Source: an uncultured Pelagibacteraceae bacterium
GTDB taxonomy: Bacteria > Pseudomonadota > Alphaproteobacteria > Pelagibacterales > Pelagibacteraceae
Direction: 5' to 3'
DNA length: 64,000 nucleotides
Assembly (NCBI GenBank): GCA_902618855.1
Contig: CACNCD010000002.1
Span: 62,001-126,000 of the forward strand
A model generated the notes under the pieces. That model was not told the origin of the DNA. It saw only the letters and a list, made by a program, of their open reading frames with translations, and searched no databases. The position numbers and the translations under genes were made by a program. Each line of letters begins with the position of its first letter. Position 1 is the stretch's first letter. This document shows positions 43,262-51,723 of the stretch, one piece after another.

Positions 43262-44410
43262 TTATCTATATGCTAATTTTGAAGAATTGAGCTCTTTTAA
43301 ATTTTTACAGCCCATCAGTTTCATATTTCTCTTTATTTCGTTATGCATATTTTGAAGCATTTTTTCAACACCTTTTTGCCCACCGGCACTCAAACTAAAA
43401 AGATAACCTTTGCCAAAGCTACATGCTTTTGCACCAGCTGCTAATGCTTTTATGACATGAGTTCCTCTTCTAATGCCACCATCTAAAATTATTTCAACTT
43501 TATCGCCAAATTTATCTGAAATTTCTTTTATTTGATCAAAAGGTGATAGTGAGCCATCTAATTGTCTACCGCCATGATTTGATATCATTACTGCTGTACA
43601 ACCTATATCTATTGCACGCTCTACATCTTCTAAACTCATTATACCTTTTAGAGCGAACGGACCATTCCATTTTTTAACGATATACTCAGCATCTTTCCAG
43701 TTCATCCCTGGATCATATTGCTCATTTATATACTCAATTACAGATTTTGTAATGTTTGTACCTTTATCTGTTTTATTTTTAACATTTGATAACTCAAACT
43801 TTTTGTTAGTAAAATAGTCAAAAACCCATTTAGGTTTTACTGCAAAATCAACCAGACTCTTAAAAGTAAGCTTTGGAGGTGTTGTAAAACCTGTTCTATG
43901 ATCTCTTTCTCTATTTCCAGCAACTATAGTATCTACAGTTAAACATAAACCGTCAAAGTTAGCTCTTTTACATCTTTCTACAAGATCGTCTGTAATTGAC
44001 TTATCTTTATGAACATATAATTGAAACAATTTAGGTCCACTTGAAATATTAGATATTTCTTCAATAGAGGTATTTGCCATAGTTGACATACTATACATAG
44101 TGCCAAATTTTTCTGCAGCTCTTGCTGAGGCTTTATCTCCATCAGGATGATACAATCTTTGCATAGCTGTTGGTGAGAGAAAAAGTGGCATATTTATTTT
44201 ACGGCCAAATATTGTTGTTGTAAGGTCAGGATTTTCAACACCATTTAAAACATTTGGTATCAAATCACAGGAATTAAAAGAATTTGTATTTCTTTTTAAA
44301 GTTATTTCGTCGTCAGATCCACCATCAATATAATGAAAAATTGGTGAGGGTAATTTCTTTTTAGCTAATATTCTAAAATCATCGAAATTATGACAGTCAT
44401 CAAGATCCAT
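43262..44410 (-). CDS. lldD: FMN-dependent L-2-hydroxyacid dehydrogenase, copy 1 (LldD-like)
   Basis: TIM-barrel flavoprotein of 382 residues in the L-lactate dehydrogenase/glycolate oxidase family. Catalytic and FMN residues seen are Tyr in FHYIDGGSDDE, Tyr in FQLYVHKD, Asp in LTVDTIVAGNRERD, Lys in FALKGIMS, and His/Arg in ISNHGGRQLDGS. The position of the glycolate oxidase active-site Trp (Trp108 in spinach) reads Met (STMANTSIEE). It overlaps the upstream paralogue by 11 bp. Substrate likely lactate or a longer L-2-hydroxyacid; inferred. Confidence 0.9.
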   Translation of the reverse strand: MDLDDCHNFDDFRILAKKKLPSPIFHYIDGGSDDEITLKRNTNSFNSCDLIPNVLNGVENPDLTTTIFGRKINMPLFLSPTAMQRLYHPDGDKASARAAEKFGTMYSMSTMANTSIEEISNISSGPKLFQLYVHKDKSITDDLVERCKRANFDGLCLTVDTIVAGNRERDHRTGFTTPPKLTFKSLVDFAVKPKWVFDYFTNKKFELSNVKNKTDKGTNITKSVIEYINEQYDPGMNWKDAEYIVKKWNGPFALKGIMSLEDVERAIDIGCTAVMISNHGGRQLDGSLSPFDQIKEISDKFGDKVEIILDGGIRRGTHVIKALAAGAKACSFGKGYLFSLSAGGQKGVEKMLQNMHNEIKRNMKLMGCKNLKELNSSKLAYR

Positions 44411-45560
44411 TTTTCCTAAATCTTAAATTACTTCTACTTAAGTCACTTATTTTAGTACATCCCATTAATTTCATATCTCGTTCTAGTTCAGCTTTATATT
44501 GACCTAAAGCTCTCTCGACGCCAGCTTGACCTGCTGCAGCTAATGCATAAAGATAAAGTCTTCCTCCAGAGCAGGCCTTTGCACCTATTGACAAGGCTTT
44601 AAGCATATGGGTTCCTCTTTGAAATCCTCCTTCGCAAATAACATCAATTTTATCGCCAACAGCATCTACAATTTCTGACAATTGATCAAATGGAGATCTT
44701 GATCCATCAAGTTGTCTTCCTCCGTGATTTGAAACCATTATTCCAGTGCATCCAATATCGACTGCTTTTTTTGCATCTTCAACACTCATTACACCTTTGA
44801 GTGCAAAATGACCTCCCCATTGAGAACATAATTTCTCTGCATCTTTCCAATTCATAGATTGATCCAACATAGTAGAAAAATAATTACCTATTGAAGTATT
44901 AGTGCTAGTACCTTCTTTTACATAATCTTGGAGATGTGGTAGTTCAAACTTACCTTTTGTTAAATAGTTTATCCCCCACATTGGTTTTATAGCAAAACTA
45001 AACAAGCTTGATAATGTAAGTTTAGGGGGAGACGTAAATCCAGTTCTTAGATCTCTTTCTCTATTTCCTCCTGTTATGGTATCTACCGTTAATGCCATAA
45101 CATCAAACTTAGCAGCCTTAGCCCTCTCTAAACAAGAGTCATTTAAACCTCTATCTTTATGAAAATAAAATTGAAACATTTTTGGAGTATCAATCATAGA
45201 AGATATTTCCTCTACACTTACAGTCGCTAAAGCCGAAACCCCAAACATGGTATTAAATTTTTGTGCAGCTTTTCCAACAGCTCTTTCTCCATCGTAATGA
45301 AAAAGTCTTTGTAACGCTGTAGGAGCACAATAAAAAGGAAGGTCAATTTTTTTTCCAAAAATAGTTGTTGAAAGATCCACATTCTCAACTCCTCTCAGCA
45401 CATTTGGGACTAAGTCTACATCATTAAAAGCACTAGTATTCCTTTTATAGGTAATTTCATCATCAGCAGCCCCATCAATGTAATGAAAAATTGGGGATGG
45501 TAATTTTTTCTCAGCTAACTTTCTAAAGTCATAAAAGTTATGACAGTCTTTTAATCTCAT
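44400..45560 (-). CDS. lldD: FMN-dependent L-2-hydroxyacid dehydrogenase, copy 2 (LldD-like)
   Basis: Tandem paralogue of the downstream gene, 386 residues, sharing the start DCHNFYDFRKLAEKKLPSPI in part and every catalytic residue: FQFYFHKD, LTVDTITGGNRERD, FALKGVMS, VSNHGGRQLDGS. By eye the two copies are well over half identical. Here the glycolate oxidase Trp108 position is Leu (SALATVSVEE), not Met, and the mobile loop differs. This suggests different side-chain preferences. It lies 8 bp after the PagL-like gene. Confidence 0.9.
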   Translation of the reverse strand: MRLKDCHNFYDFRKLAEKKLPSPIFHYIDGAADDEITYKRNTSAFNDVDLVPNVLRGVENVDLSTTIFGKKIDLPFYCAPTALQRLFHYDGERAVGKAAQKFNTMFGVSALATVSVEEISSMIDTPKMFQFYFHKDRGLNDSCLERAKAAKFDVMALTVDTITGGNRERDLRTGFTSPPKLTLSSLFSFAIKPMWGINYLTKGKFELPHLQDYVKEGTSTNTSIGNYFSTMLDQSMNWKDAEKLCSQWGGHFALKGVMSVEDAKKAVDIGCTGIMVSNHGGRQLDGSRSPFDQLSEIVDAVGDKIDVICEGGFQRGTHMLKALSIGAKACSGGRLYLYALAAAGQAGVERALGQYKAELERDMKLMGCTKISDLSRSNLRFRKNGS

Positions 45561-45568
45561 AATTAATT

Positions 45569-46096
45569 TTAGAATTTTTTAAGAAAATTAAACATATAAC
45601 TATTTGCCCCAGGATTTTTATCTCCTAAACTCGCGTTAGATATATGGTTGTAAGATATGCCAAATTGACTTTCTCTAGGTAATTCTAACGATATTTGTAC
45701 TTCACTTTTAAATTCAACTAAATGTCCCAAATCCTTTCCATCTCCTTGATTATATACTCCCGGGGTAAAGCTTGGTGTAATATTAATATTACCAACTTTA
45801 TACATTGCCTGTACACCTGTATAAAAATAGCTTGAATTATCCTGAGTAATTAATGCTCCTGTAATTGGTGATAATGTTCCTAAAAAACTATCTCTTAAAA
45901 GATTCTCATTTTGATGTTGAAAACCAATTATTTGTGATCTTTTTCCATCATCGCTAAAATCAAACATACCTGTGAAAATACTAATTTCATGTTGTTTATC
46001 TGAAATTTTTTTTGTTTCTTCGCTTTTCAAAGGTGATGACACTAGTAATAAAATTACAAAAAAGAAAAAATATTTATTAATAATTTTTGTTTTCAT
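45569..46096 (-). CDS. PagL-like outer-membrane lipid A deacylase family protein
   Basis: 175-residue protein with an N-terminal signal peptide (hydrophobic to about residue 24, then KSEETKK) and alternating beta-strand sequence, ending in Phe as many outer-membrane barrels do. The segment YNHISNASLGDKNPG matches the His-x-Ser and NPG signature of PagL 3-O-deacylases. However, the residue 12 positions after the Ser, where PagL has its catalytic Glu, is Asn. It may therefore be inactive or have another role. It sits between ccmH and the lldD pair with no obvious functional link. Confidence 0.7.
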   Translation of the reverse strand: MKTKIINKYFFFFVILLLVSSPLKSEETKKISDKQHEISIFTGMFDFSDDGKRSQIIGFQHQNENLLRDSFLGTLSPITGALITQDNSSYFYTGVQAMYKVGNINITPSFTPGVYNQGDGKDLGHLVEFKSEVQISLELPRESQFGISYNHISNASLGDKNPGANSYMFNFLKKF

Positions 46097-46126
46097 AAAA
46101 AGTTAATGTTTTTTTTATATATACAA

Positions 46127-46498
46127 CTAAACTTTTCTAAATACCAATTTTTTAAGTATTATTGCACCTCCTATTAAAAATAACAATACCGGCAATCCCC
46201 ATAGAATAAACGTATTTTTATTCAAATTTGTGTCGTAAACAATCCATTCTCCATATTTTTCTATTAGTAAATCATAGATTTCTTTCTCATTTAAACCTTC
46301 ATTGATTTTTTTATTTATAAGAAGTTTCATACTCACCGCAAAATCGGATTGAGAGTCATAAATTGATTGACCTTGACAGATTAGACACCTTAAATTTTTT
46401 GAAATCTTTAATTCTAACTGATCATTACTTTTGGCAAGAGCAACATTGTTAATATTAAAAATAAAAAATAATATGAAAAGAAATTTTAGTATTTTCAT
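46127..46498 (-). CDS. ccmH: Cytochrome c maturation protein CcmH
   Basis: Periplasmic, membrane-anchored thiol-disulfide protein that reduces apocytochrome c. The 123-residue protein has a signal/anchor at the N-terminus, the redox motif LRCLICQGQS, the family segment FAVSMKLLINKKINEG and a C-terminal transmembrane helix. It lacks the TPR (CcmI) extension seen in some long CcmH proteins. It overlaps ccmG by 4 bp. Confidence 0.94.
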   Translation of the reverse strand: MKILKFLFILFFIFNINNVALAKSNDQLELKISKNLRCLICQGQSIYDSQSDFAVSMKLLINKKINEGLNEKEIYDLLIEKYGEWIVYDTNLNKNTFILWGLPVLLFLIGGAIILKKLVFRKV

Positions 46499-47016
46499 TT
46501 GATTATTGAATTTATTTCTTTAAGCGCATCCTCGGTTAAATTTCCAATAAATGTTTTTATAATTTTTTTATCTTTATTTATAATAAAAGTTTCTGGTATA
46601 CCATAACCACCAAACTCTATCGCAATAATTCCGGTTTTATCGATTATTGTTGTAGAAAAAGGATTTCCAAGTTCTTTTAAAAACTTCTTTGCTTTCTTTG
46701 GATTATCTTTGTAATTTAATCCAATAATCTTTACAGAAAGATTTGAGCTTAATTCCATTAACTGTGGGTGTTCCTCTCTACATGGTGCACACCAACTTGC
46801 CCAGATATTTAAAATATAAAAATCACTATCTTTAAATATTTCGTTAGAGGTAATCTCTTTATTCGAAAAAAGTTCTGTGGCTACAAATTCAGGCAATTCT
46901 CTTTTTTCAGATTTTTCTGGAACATAAATACTTGAAGTATTTAAACTTTTTAAAAATATTGCAAAACAAAAAATTAAAAAAAATATTAGTACGGTAAGTA
47001 AAATTTTATTTTTCAT
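46495..47016 (-). CDS. ccmG: Thioredoxin-like CcmG/DsbE
   Basis: Membrane-tethered periplasmic thioredoxin that keeps apocytochrome and CcmH thiols reduced. The 173-residue protein has one N-terminal helix, then the thioredoxin fold with active site WASWCAPCREEHP and GGYGIPETFII supplying the cis-Pro region. It overlaps ccmF by 11 bp and ccmH by 4 bp. Confidence 0.95.
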   Translation of the reverse strand: MKNKILLTVLIFFLIFCFAIFLKSLNTSSIYVPEKSEKRELPEFVATELFSNKEITSNEIFKDSDFYILNIWASWCAPCREEHPQLMELSSNLSVKIIGLNYKDNPKKAKKFLKELGNPFSTTIIDKTGIIAIEFGGYGIPETFIINKDKKIIKTFIGNLTEDALKEINSIIK

Positions 47017-48883
47017 GAAATCTATTATATAAACTTAAGAAACCTCCAAAAGCTAATAATAAGGTAGATATCCAAATCCAAATCATAAAAGGCTTTATTT
47101 GATATCTTACATTAAAATATTCCTCTCCTTTTATTGTATTCATTACTAAAAATTTATCCTCAAATAAGCTTACTTTAATATCAGCCTCACTAGTAATTAT
47201 TATAGGTTGATCATAAATTCTTAGCTCTGGATTAAACTCATAGATTTTTCTTTTATCCTCTATTGTGAAAGATCCTACAATTGACTGATAGTTTTCTTTT
47301 TTAATACTTTTTATAGAACTAAAGCTTATTTTTGCATTTTCAAAATCAATTTTATCTCCAACCCTTAAATTTGCTGTTACCTCTTTTGATAGAATAGCAT
47401 TAAGAACAATACTTAAAATTAAAAGACTAAAACCAAAATGTGCTATCTTTTTTGAAAAATTATATAAATTTTTTGAAAAAAAATCTTTTATAGTAACAAA
47501 AAATAAATAGAGAGATGCTGATAACAAAAGAATATTTGTTAAACTTGATTGACCAAATTTATAAAATAAAAAATATGATAAAAATAAAGAAACTAAAAAT
47601 AAGGTAATAAGTTGAAATTTATTATTTATGTTCGTTTCTCTTATCCACTTAAAATTAGGACCAATAGACATGAAAACTAAGAAAAAAATTAAAAGAGGCA
47701 TTATTAGCTTGTTATAAAATGGTGGCCCTACAGATATTTTATTATCACTAATAACCTCTAAAAAAATTGGATAAACAGTACCAATTAAAACCACTGACAA
47801 AAAATACATTAAAAACCAGTTATTAATTAAAACTGAAACTTCTTTACTCAAAAAATAAACTTTACTGTTATCTTTTTGATCTTCTTTATTGAAAAAGAAA
47901 AAAATTATTAGTGATAAAAATATTAATAAAAATAAGAAACTTAAAATAAAAACACCTCTTGTTGGGTCATTTGCAAAAGTATGTACAGAATTTAAAATCC
48001 CCGATCTTACCAAAAAGGTCCCACACATGCTTAAAGTAAAGGTTGCTATAGATAGAATTATTGTCCAGGATTTTAAAATTTCTCTTTTTTCAAAAACTAA
48101 AATGCAATGAACTAGAGCTGTTAAGCAAATCCAAGGCATTAAGGAAACATTCTCGACAGGATCCCAAAACCAAAAACCTCCCCATCCAAGTTCGTAATAT
48201 GCCCAAATTGAACCTAGCATAATACCTATAGTTAAAAAAACCCAAGATATTAAAATCCATAATTTAATGTTTTTTGCCCAATCTTTAGAAATATAATTTT
48301 CAACTACTGCCGCAAGCGTTGCAGAAAATATCAATGATGTTCCTACATAACCGACATACAAAATTGGGGGATGAATCGCTAAAGCTGGATCCTGTAAAAT
48401 TGGATTAAGTCCTAAACCTTCGTTTGGCCTAGGAAATAAATAATTAAAAGGATTTGATGTAAATAAAACAAATGAGAAAAAACCAATTATAATCACTTGT
48501 TGAAAAACCAAAGTTAAAGCCCTGTATTGTTTCGGTTCGCCTCGAGAACTAAGTAAAAATAAGAATAAAAATAAAGTTAAAACTAATAACCAAAGTAACA
48601 AGCTACCCTCATGATTCCCCCATGTACCTGATATTTTGTAAAAAATTGGTTTATTAGTATGTGAATTATTAAAAACAGTTTCATTGCTAAAATCAGATAT
48701 AACAAAACAAATTACCAAACTAGTAAAACTAATGATTACAAAAAAAAGTTGTAAAAAAGATAAAGAGAAAATACGTTTGTCTATAACTTTTAAGTAATAA
48801 CTTTTTAAAGATATTGTAAAAATTAAAATCGAACTTACAAGTCCCATTATCAAAGAATAAAAGCCTATATGATTAGCTAACAA
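47006..48883 (-). CDS. ccmF: Haem lyase CcmF
   Basis: Large polytopic membrane protein that attaches haem from holo-CcmE to apocytochrome c. At 625 residues with about 14 helices it has the WWD-type haem-binding domain GWGGFWFWDPVENVSLMPW, HPPILYVGYVG with a haem-ligand His and WGNHEGSLLLW. It lies 1 bp after ccmE and overlaps ccmG. Confidence 0.97.
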   Translation of the reverse strand: MLANHIGFYSLIMGLVSSILIFTISLKSYYLKVIDKRIFSLSFLQLFFVIISFTSLVICFVISDFSNETVFNNSHTNKPIFYKISGTWGNHEGSLLLWLLVLTLFLFLFLLSSRGEPKQYRALTLVFQQVIIIGFFSFVLFTSNPFNYLFPRPNEGLGLNPILQDPALAIHPPILYVGYVGTSLIFSATLAAVVENYISKDWAKNIKLWILISWVFLTIGIMLGSIWAYYELGWGGFWFWDPVENVSLMPWICLTALVHCILVFEKREILKSWTIILSIATFTLSMCGTFLVRSGILNSVHTFANDPTRGVFILSFLFLLIFLSLIIFFFFNKEDQKDNSKVYFLSKEVSVLINNWFLMYFLSVVLIGTVYPIFLEVISDNKISVGPPFYNKLIMPLLIFFLVFMSIGPNFKWIRETNINNKFQLITLFLVSLFLSYFLFYKFGQSSLTNILLLSASLYLFFVTIKDFFSKNLYNFSKKIAHFGFSLLILSIVLNAILSKEVTANLRVGDKIDFENAKISFSSIKSIKKENYQSIVGSFTIEDKRKIYEFNPELRIYDQPIIITSEADIKVSLFEDKFLVMNTIKGEEYFNVRYQIKPFMIWIWISTLLLAFGGFLSLYNRFHEK

Positions 48884-48884
48884 T

Positions 48885-49301
48885 TTATTTTTCTCCTAAA
48901 GCTTCTTTTACTTCTGGTGGCATATAATTTTCATCATGTTTCGCTAAAATTTTTACAGCTTTAAAATAATTTCTATCTTCTAAAAATCCCTCTGCTACAA
49001 CTCCTTTATTTTCTGCAAATAAATTTGGGACTGATCCTGAATAACTTACACTAATCTCATTTTTAAAATCTGTAATAACAAAGTTTATTTTCTCGGAGCT
49101 TATACTTATAGATTTGTCTTTCACCATCCCACCAACTCTAATTTTTTTAGTATCTATAGTTTTTAAAACCTTAACATCGGTTGGTGAAAGAAAAAAAACT
49201 ACATCTTTTTCTAAAGATTTTAAAATTAAAAAAACTGATAGTATCGCTGATAAAATAATTGCTAATAGGAATAAAATTCTTAATTTAACCTTTTTTACCA
49301 T
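48885..49301 (-). CDS. ccmE: Haem chaperone CcmE
   Basis: Periplasmic haem chaperone that binds haem covalently through a His. The 138-residue protein has an N-terminal anchor helix, [12 protein letters not shown], and the haem-binding motif [14 protein letters not shown] near the C-terminus, with the His and Tyr in place. It lies between ccmD and ccmF. Confidence 0.96.
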   Translation of the reverse strand: MVKKVKLRILFLLAIILSAILSVFLILKSLEKDVVFFLSPTDVKVLKTIDTKKIRVGGMVKDKSISISSEKINFVITDFKNEISVSYSGSVPNLFAENKGVVAEGFLEDRNYFKAVKILAKHDENYMPPEVKEALGEK

Positions 49302-49315
49302 TTTAGGATATTAGA

Positions 49316-49549
49316 TTAAATTTTAGTAATTGAGTTATTTAACAGTATTTCTTTATTTATTTTTTGATCCTTGGCGATTTCTATCTTTTCTTCACTTAAG
49401 GATCCAAATTTAAGAATATATTTTTTCTGTTCTTTCAAAAGTTCAAGTTTAGTTAATAAATATAATGACGTGAAACTTGCCAGGGTAAAAAAAAATGAAG
49501 ACCAAACATACAGTCCATACCCTTTCATTGAAATTAGTTCATTAATCAT
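49316..49549 (-). CDS. ccmD: Haem exporter accessory protein CcmD
   Basis: Small membrane protein (77 residues) that helps release holo-CcmE from CcmABC. One helix (about 12-34) follows a start with GYGLYVWSSFF, the usual CcmD pattern of Tyr and Trp before the helix. It overlaps ccmC by 4 bp. The call rests on size, topology and position. Confidence 0.85.
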   Translation of the reverse strand: MINELISMKGYGLYVWSSFFFTLASFTSLYLLTKLELLKEQKKYILKFGSLSEEKIEIAKDQKINKEILLNNSITKI

Positions 49550-50253
49550 AATCTATCTAATCCTTTATTTTTTATCTTTATCATTTCCGTATTAAATTTC
49601 ATCAAAAAAATCAACAAGGAGAATAGGGCAAATGCCGCAGTCATGATAAATAATGGTAATAACATAGATGAGTGAATAGTTGAATCGCTTAAAATTTTTA
49701 TTGATTGACCTTGATGCAAAGTATTCCACCAATTAACAGAAAACTTTATTATGGGAATATTTATTGCACCTATAATGGCAATTAAGGAACTTATTTTTAT
49801 TGCTCTCTCTTTATTCTCAATAACCTTCCATGACAACAAGTATATTAAGTAGAACAAAGCTAAAATTAACATAGATGTAATTCTTGCATCCCAAGCCCAC
49901 CATGTTCCCCAGGTTGGCTTTCCCCATATTGCTCCAGTTACTAAAGCAATTATACTAAAAATAAATCCTGATGGAGCTAAGCTTTTTGATATTAAAAAAA
50001 AAGTTTTATTTTTAAAAATAAAAATACTTAATGATAAAAATGCTAAAACTGAAAATATACCTAAAGCCATCCACGCAGCAGGAACATGAACATACATTAT
50101 TCTAACCGAGTGACTTTGTTTATAATCCTCAGGAGATAGGATTAAAGCCTCAGTAAGTCCAATCGTTAAAACAACGATAAACAAAATAGATATAAATTTT
50201 GTTAATTTAGAAGCAATTTCAAATATTTGATTTGGCTTTAAAAGTTTAAACAT
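49546..50253 (-). CDS. ccmC: Haem transporter subunit CcmC
   Basis: Six-helix WWD-family protein that presents haem to CcmE. The 235-residue protein has MYVHVPAAWMALG with a haem-ligand His, the tryptophan-rich WGTWWAWDARITSML and NWWNTLHQGQSIK with the second His. It is the first ccm gene here; ccmA and ccmB, normally just upstream, are not in the window. It is preceded by a 181-bp gap with a long hairpin. Confidence 0.95.
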   Translation of the reverse strand: MFKLLKPNQIFEIASKLTKFISILFIVVLTIGLTEALILSPEDYKQSHSVRIMYVHVPAAWMALGIFSVLAFLSLSIFIFKNKTFFLISKSLAPSGFIFSIIALVTGAIWGKPTWGTWWAWDARITSMLILALFYLIYLLSWKVIENKERAIKISSLIAIIGAINIPIIKFSVNWWNTLHQGQSIKILSDSTIHSSMLLPLFIMTAAFALFSLLIFLMKFNTEMIKIKNKGLDRL

Positions 50254-50300
50254 TTTGGGTTAATTATATTATTAAAGAAGATTTTTTAAATTATTTTTTT

Positions 50301-50366
50301 AAAAAACTCTGATCAAGAATGCTGAGGGAGATAATAATAAGGGAAGTTTATGCATTCCTGACCAGA
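50301..50366 (-). terminator. Long-stem hairpin with U-run between hspQ and ccmC
   Basis: On the - strand, 50352-50366 pairs with 50308-50322 in a 15-bp stem (CTGGTCAGGAATGC with GCATTCTTGATCAG plus one pair) around a 29-nt loop. The two non-Watson-Crick positions are G-U in - strand RNA but A-C on the + strand, so the structure belongs to the - strand. Six T residues follow 2 nt later. It could end the hspQ transcript or act as an attenuator of ccmC, about 50 nt downstream. The rest of the 181-bp gap is AT-rich with no ORF; a weak TTAGAC-17 nt-TATTCT would place a start at the hairpin. Confidence 0.6.
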
Positions 50367-50434
50367 ATAAGAATAATCTATAATAATCTTATGTCTAAGG
50401 TTTGCGATAAATGTGTTTAAAAAGTGACCTTTAA

Positions 50435-50755
50435 CTAATTAGATGGCTTAAAATAAGTTGAGCCTTTTTTACCTGAAAATATTTCATTAATTAAAGGATG
50501 TTTTATAGGCTCATCTGAATCGTCATTAAGCAAATTCTGTTCTGAAACATATGCCTCATATGTTATCTCATCATTTTCAGCCAATAAATGATAAAAAGGC
50601 TGATCTTTCCTTGGTCTTACATTTTTAGGAATAGATTGATACCATTCCTCTGAGTTATTAAACTCAAAATCAACATCATAAATAACTCCTCTGAAATCAA
50701 AGTGCTTATGTTTGACTACATCTCCAATGGAAAATTTTGCTTTTTGAACAGGCAT
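50435..50755 (-). CDS. hspQ: Heat shock protein HspQ
   Basis: Small YccV/HspQ-family protein, 106 residues, known in enterobacteria as an adaptor/specificity factor linked to Lon protease. Family features are KFSIGDVVKHKHFDFRGVIYDVD in part, RPRKDQPFYHLLAEN and YEAYVSEQNL. It is divergent from the septation protein gene with a 79-bp shared upstream region, which is AT-rich and has no clear operator. Confidence 0.92.
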   Translation of the reverse strand: MPVQKAKFSIGDVVKHKHFDFRGVIYDVDFEFNNSEEWYQSIPKNVRPRKDQPFYHLLAENDEITYEAYVSEQNLLNDDSDEPIKHPLINEIFSGKKGSTYFKPSN

Positions 50756-50834
50756 TAATATAAATATGGATATTTAAAAATAAAAATCAATAAAAAAAAT
50801 TATAAAACTTTTATTAATATGTTAATATCTATGT

Positions 50835-51386
50835 GTGAATAAATCTTTTGTTAAATTTGTCACAGATTTTGGACCTTTAGTTGTCTTTTTCTTTTTTTAT
50901 TACAATAGTGACAAAAATCTCAAAATTGCAATTCCCCCATTCATCTTAGCAACAATTATTTCTTTAATCATTGTGTGGTTTATTGAAAAAAAAATACCAA
51001 TGGTTCCATTAATAAGCGGAGTTTTAATAACTTTTTTTGGTGGTCTTACAATTTATTTTGATAATGCTATTTTTATTTATATTAAACCGACAATTATAAA
51101 TATATTGTTTGGTTTAACTTTGCTTTTTGGTAAGTTTGTCACTGATGAGCCTATTTTAAAAAAACTAATGGGAAAGTCTATTTCGATAACTCATCAAGGT
51201 TGGGAATTATTAAATAAAAGATGGATGTATTTTTTTTTCTTTATTGCTATATTAAACGAGCTTGTGTGGAGAACACAATCTGAGGAATTTTGGGTAAATT
51301 TTAAAGTATGGGGATTATTGCCCATAACTTTTATATTTACAGCCTTCCAAGTTCCACTGATAAGTAAACATAAGATTAATGAATAG
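50835..51386 (+). CDS. yciB: Inner-membrane septation protein A (YciB/IspZ)
   Basis: Polytopic inner-membrane protein involved in cell envelope and septation, 183 residues with about five to six helices. Motifs are FVKFVTDFGPLVVFFFFYY in part, and WELLNKRWMYFFFFIAILNELVWR in part, with the conserved NExVWR. The start is GTG at 50835; the ATG 4 bases earlier is out of frame. It overlaps the DUF2794 gene by 8 bp. In many alphaproteobacteria it follows ftsY, and here it is about 16 kb away. Confidence 0.92.
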   Translation: MNKSFVKFVTDFGPLVVFFFFYYNSDKNLKIAIPPFILATIISLIIVWFIEKKIPMVPLISGVLITFFGGLTIYFDNAIFIYIKPTIINILFGLTLLFGKFVTDEPILKKLMGKSISITHQGWELLNKRWMYFFFFIAILNELVWRTQSEEFWVNFKVWGLLPITFIFTAFQVPLISKHKINE

Positions 51387-51723
51387 AAATTTAAAATTAG
51401 TAATCAACAATTCATCAAAAAGTGTAGAAAGAAAATATTTTTTTGAGAGAGATGAGTTAAAGATCATTTTAGATTTATATGCTCAAATGGTATCTAAAGG
51501 ATCTTGGAAAGACTATGGCCTTACAATATCAAGCAGACAGATTGGTTTTGATGTGTTTAAAAATTCTACAGAAAATGCAATGTACAAAATATGTAAAAAT
51601 CTTAAACCAAGTAATAAAAACCTAAAATATACAGTAACTGATTCAAGAGGTAAAATTCTTAAAAATTCTAATAATTTAGATAGTATGTTAAGGAATACTA
51701 ATTGGAAAAAATTAACTGGTTAA
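51379..51723 (+). CDS. DUF2794 family protein
   Basis: 114-residue soluble protein of a mainly alphaproteobacterial family without known function. Conserved features are YFFERDELKIILDLYAQMV in part, SKGSWKDYGLTI and FDVFKNSTENAMYKICK. It overlaps the septation protein gene by 8 bp, so the two are probably co-translated. Its stop is directly followed by the end of the convergent Bax-inhibitor-1 gene. Confidence 0.85.
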   Translation: MNRNLKLVINNSSKSVERKYFFERDELKIILDLYAQMVSKGSWKDYGLTISSRQIGFDVFKNSTENAMYKICKNLKPSNKNLKYTVTDSRGKILKNSNNLDSMLRNTNWKKLTG

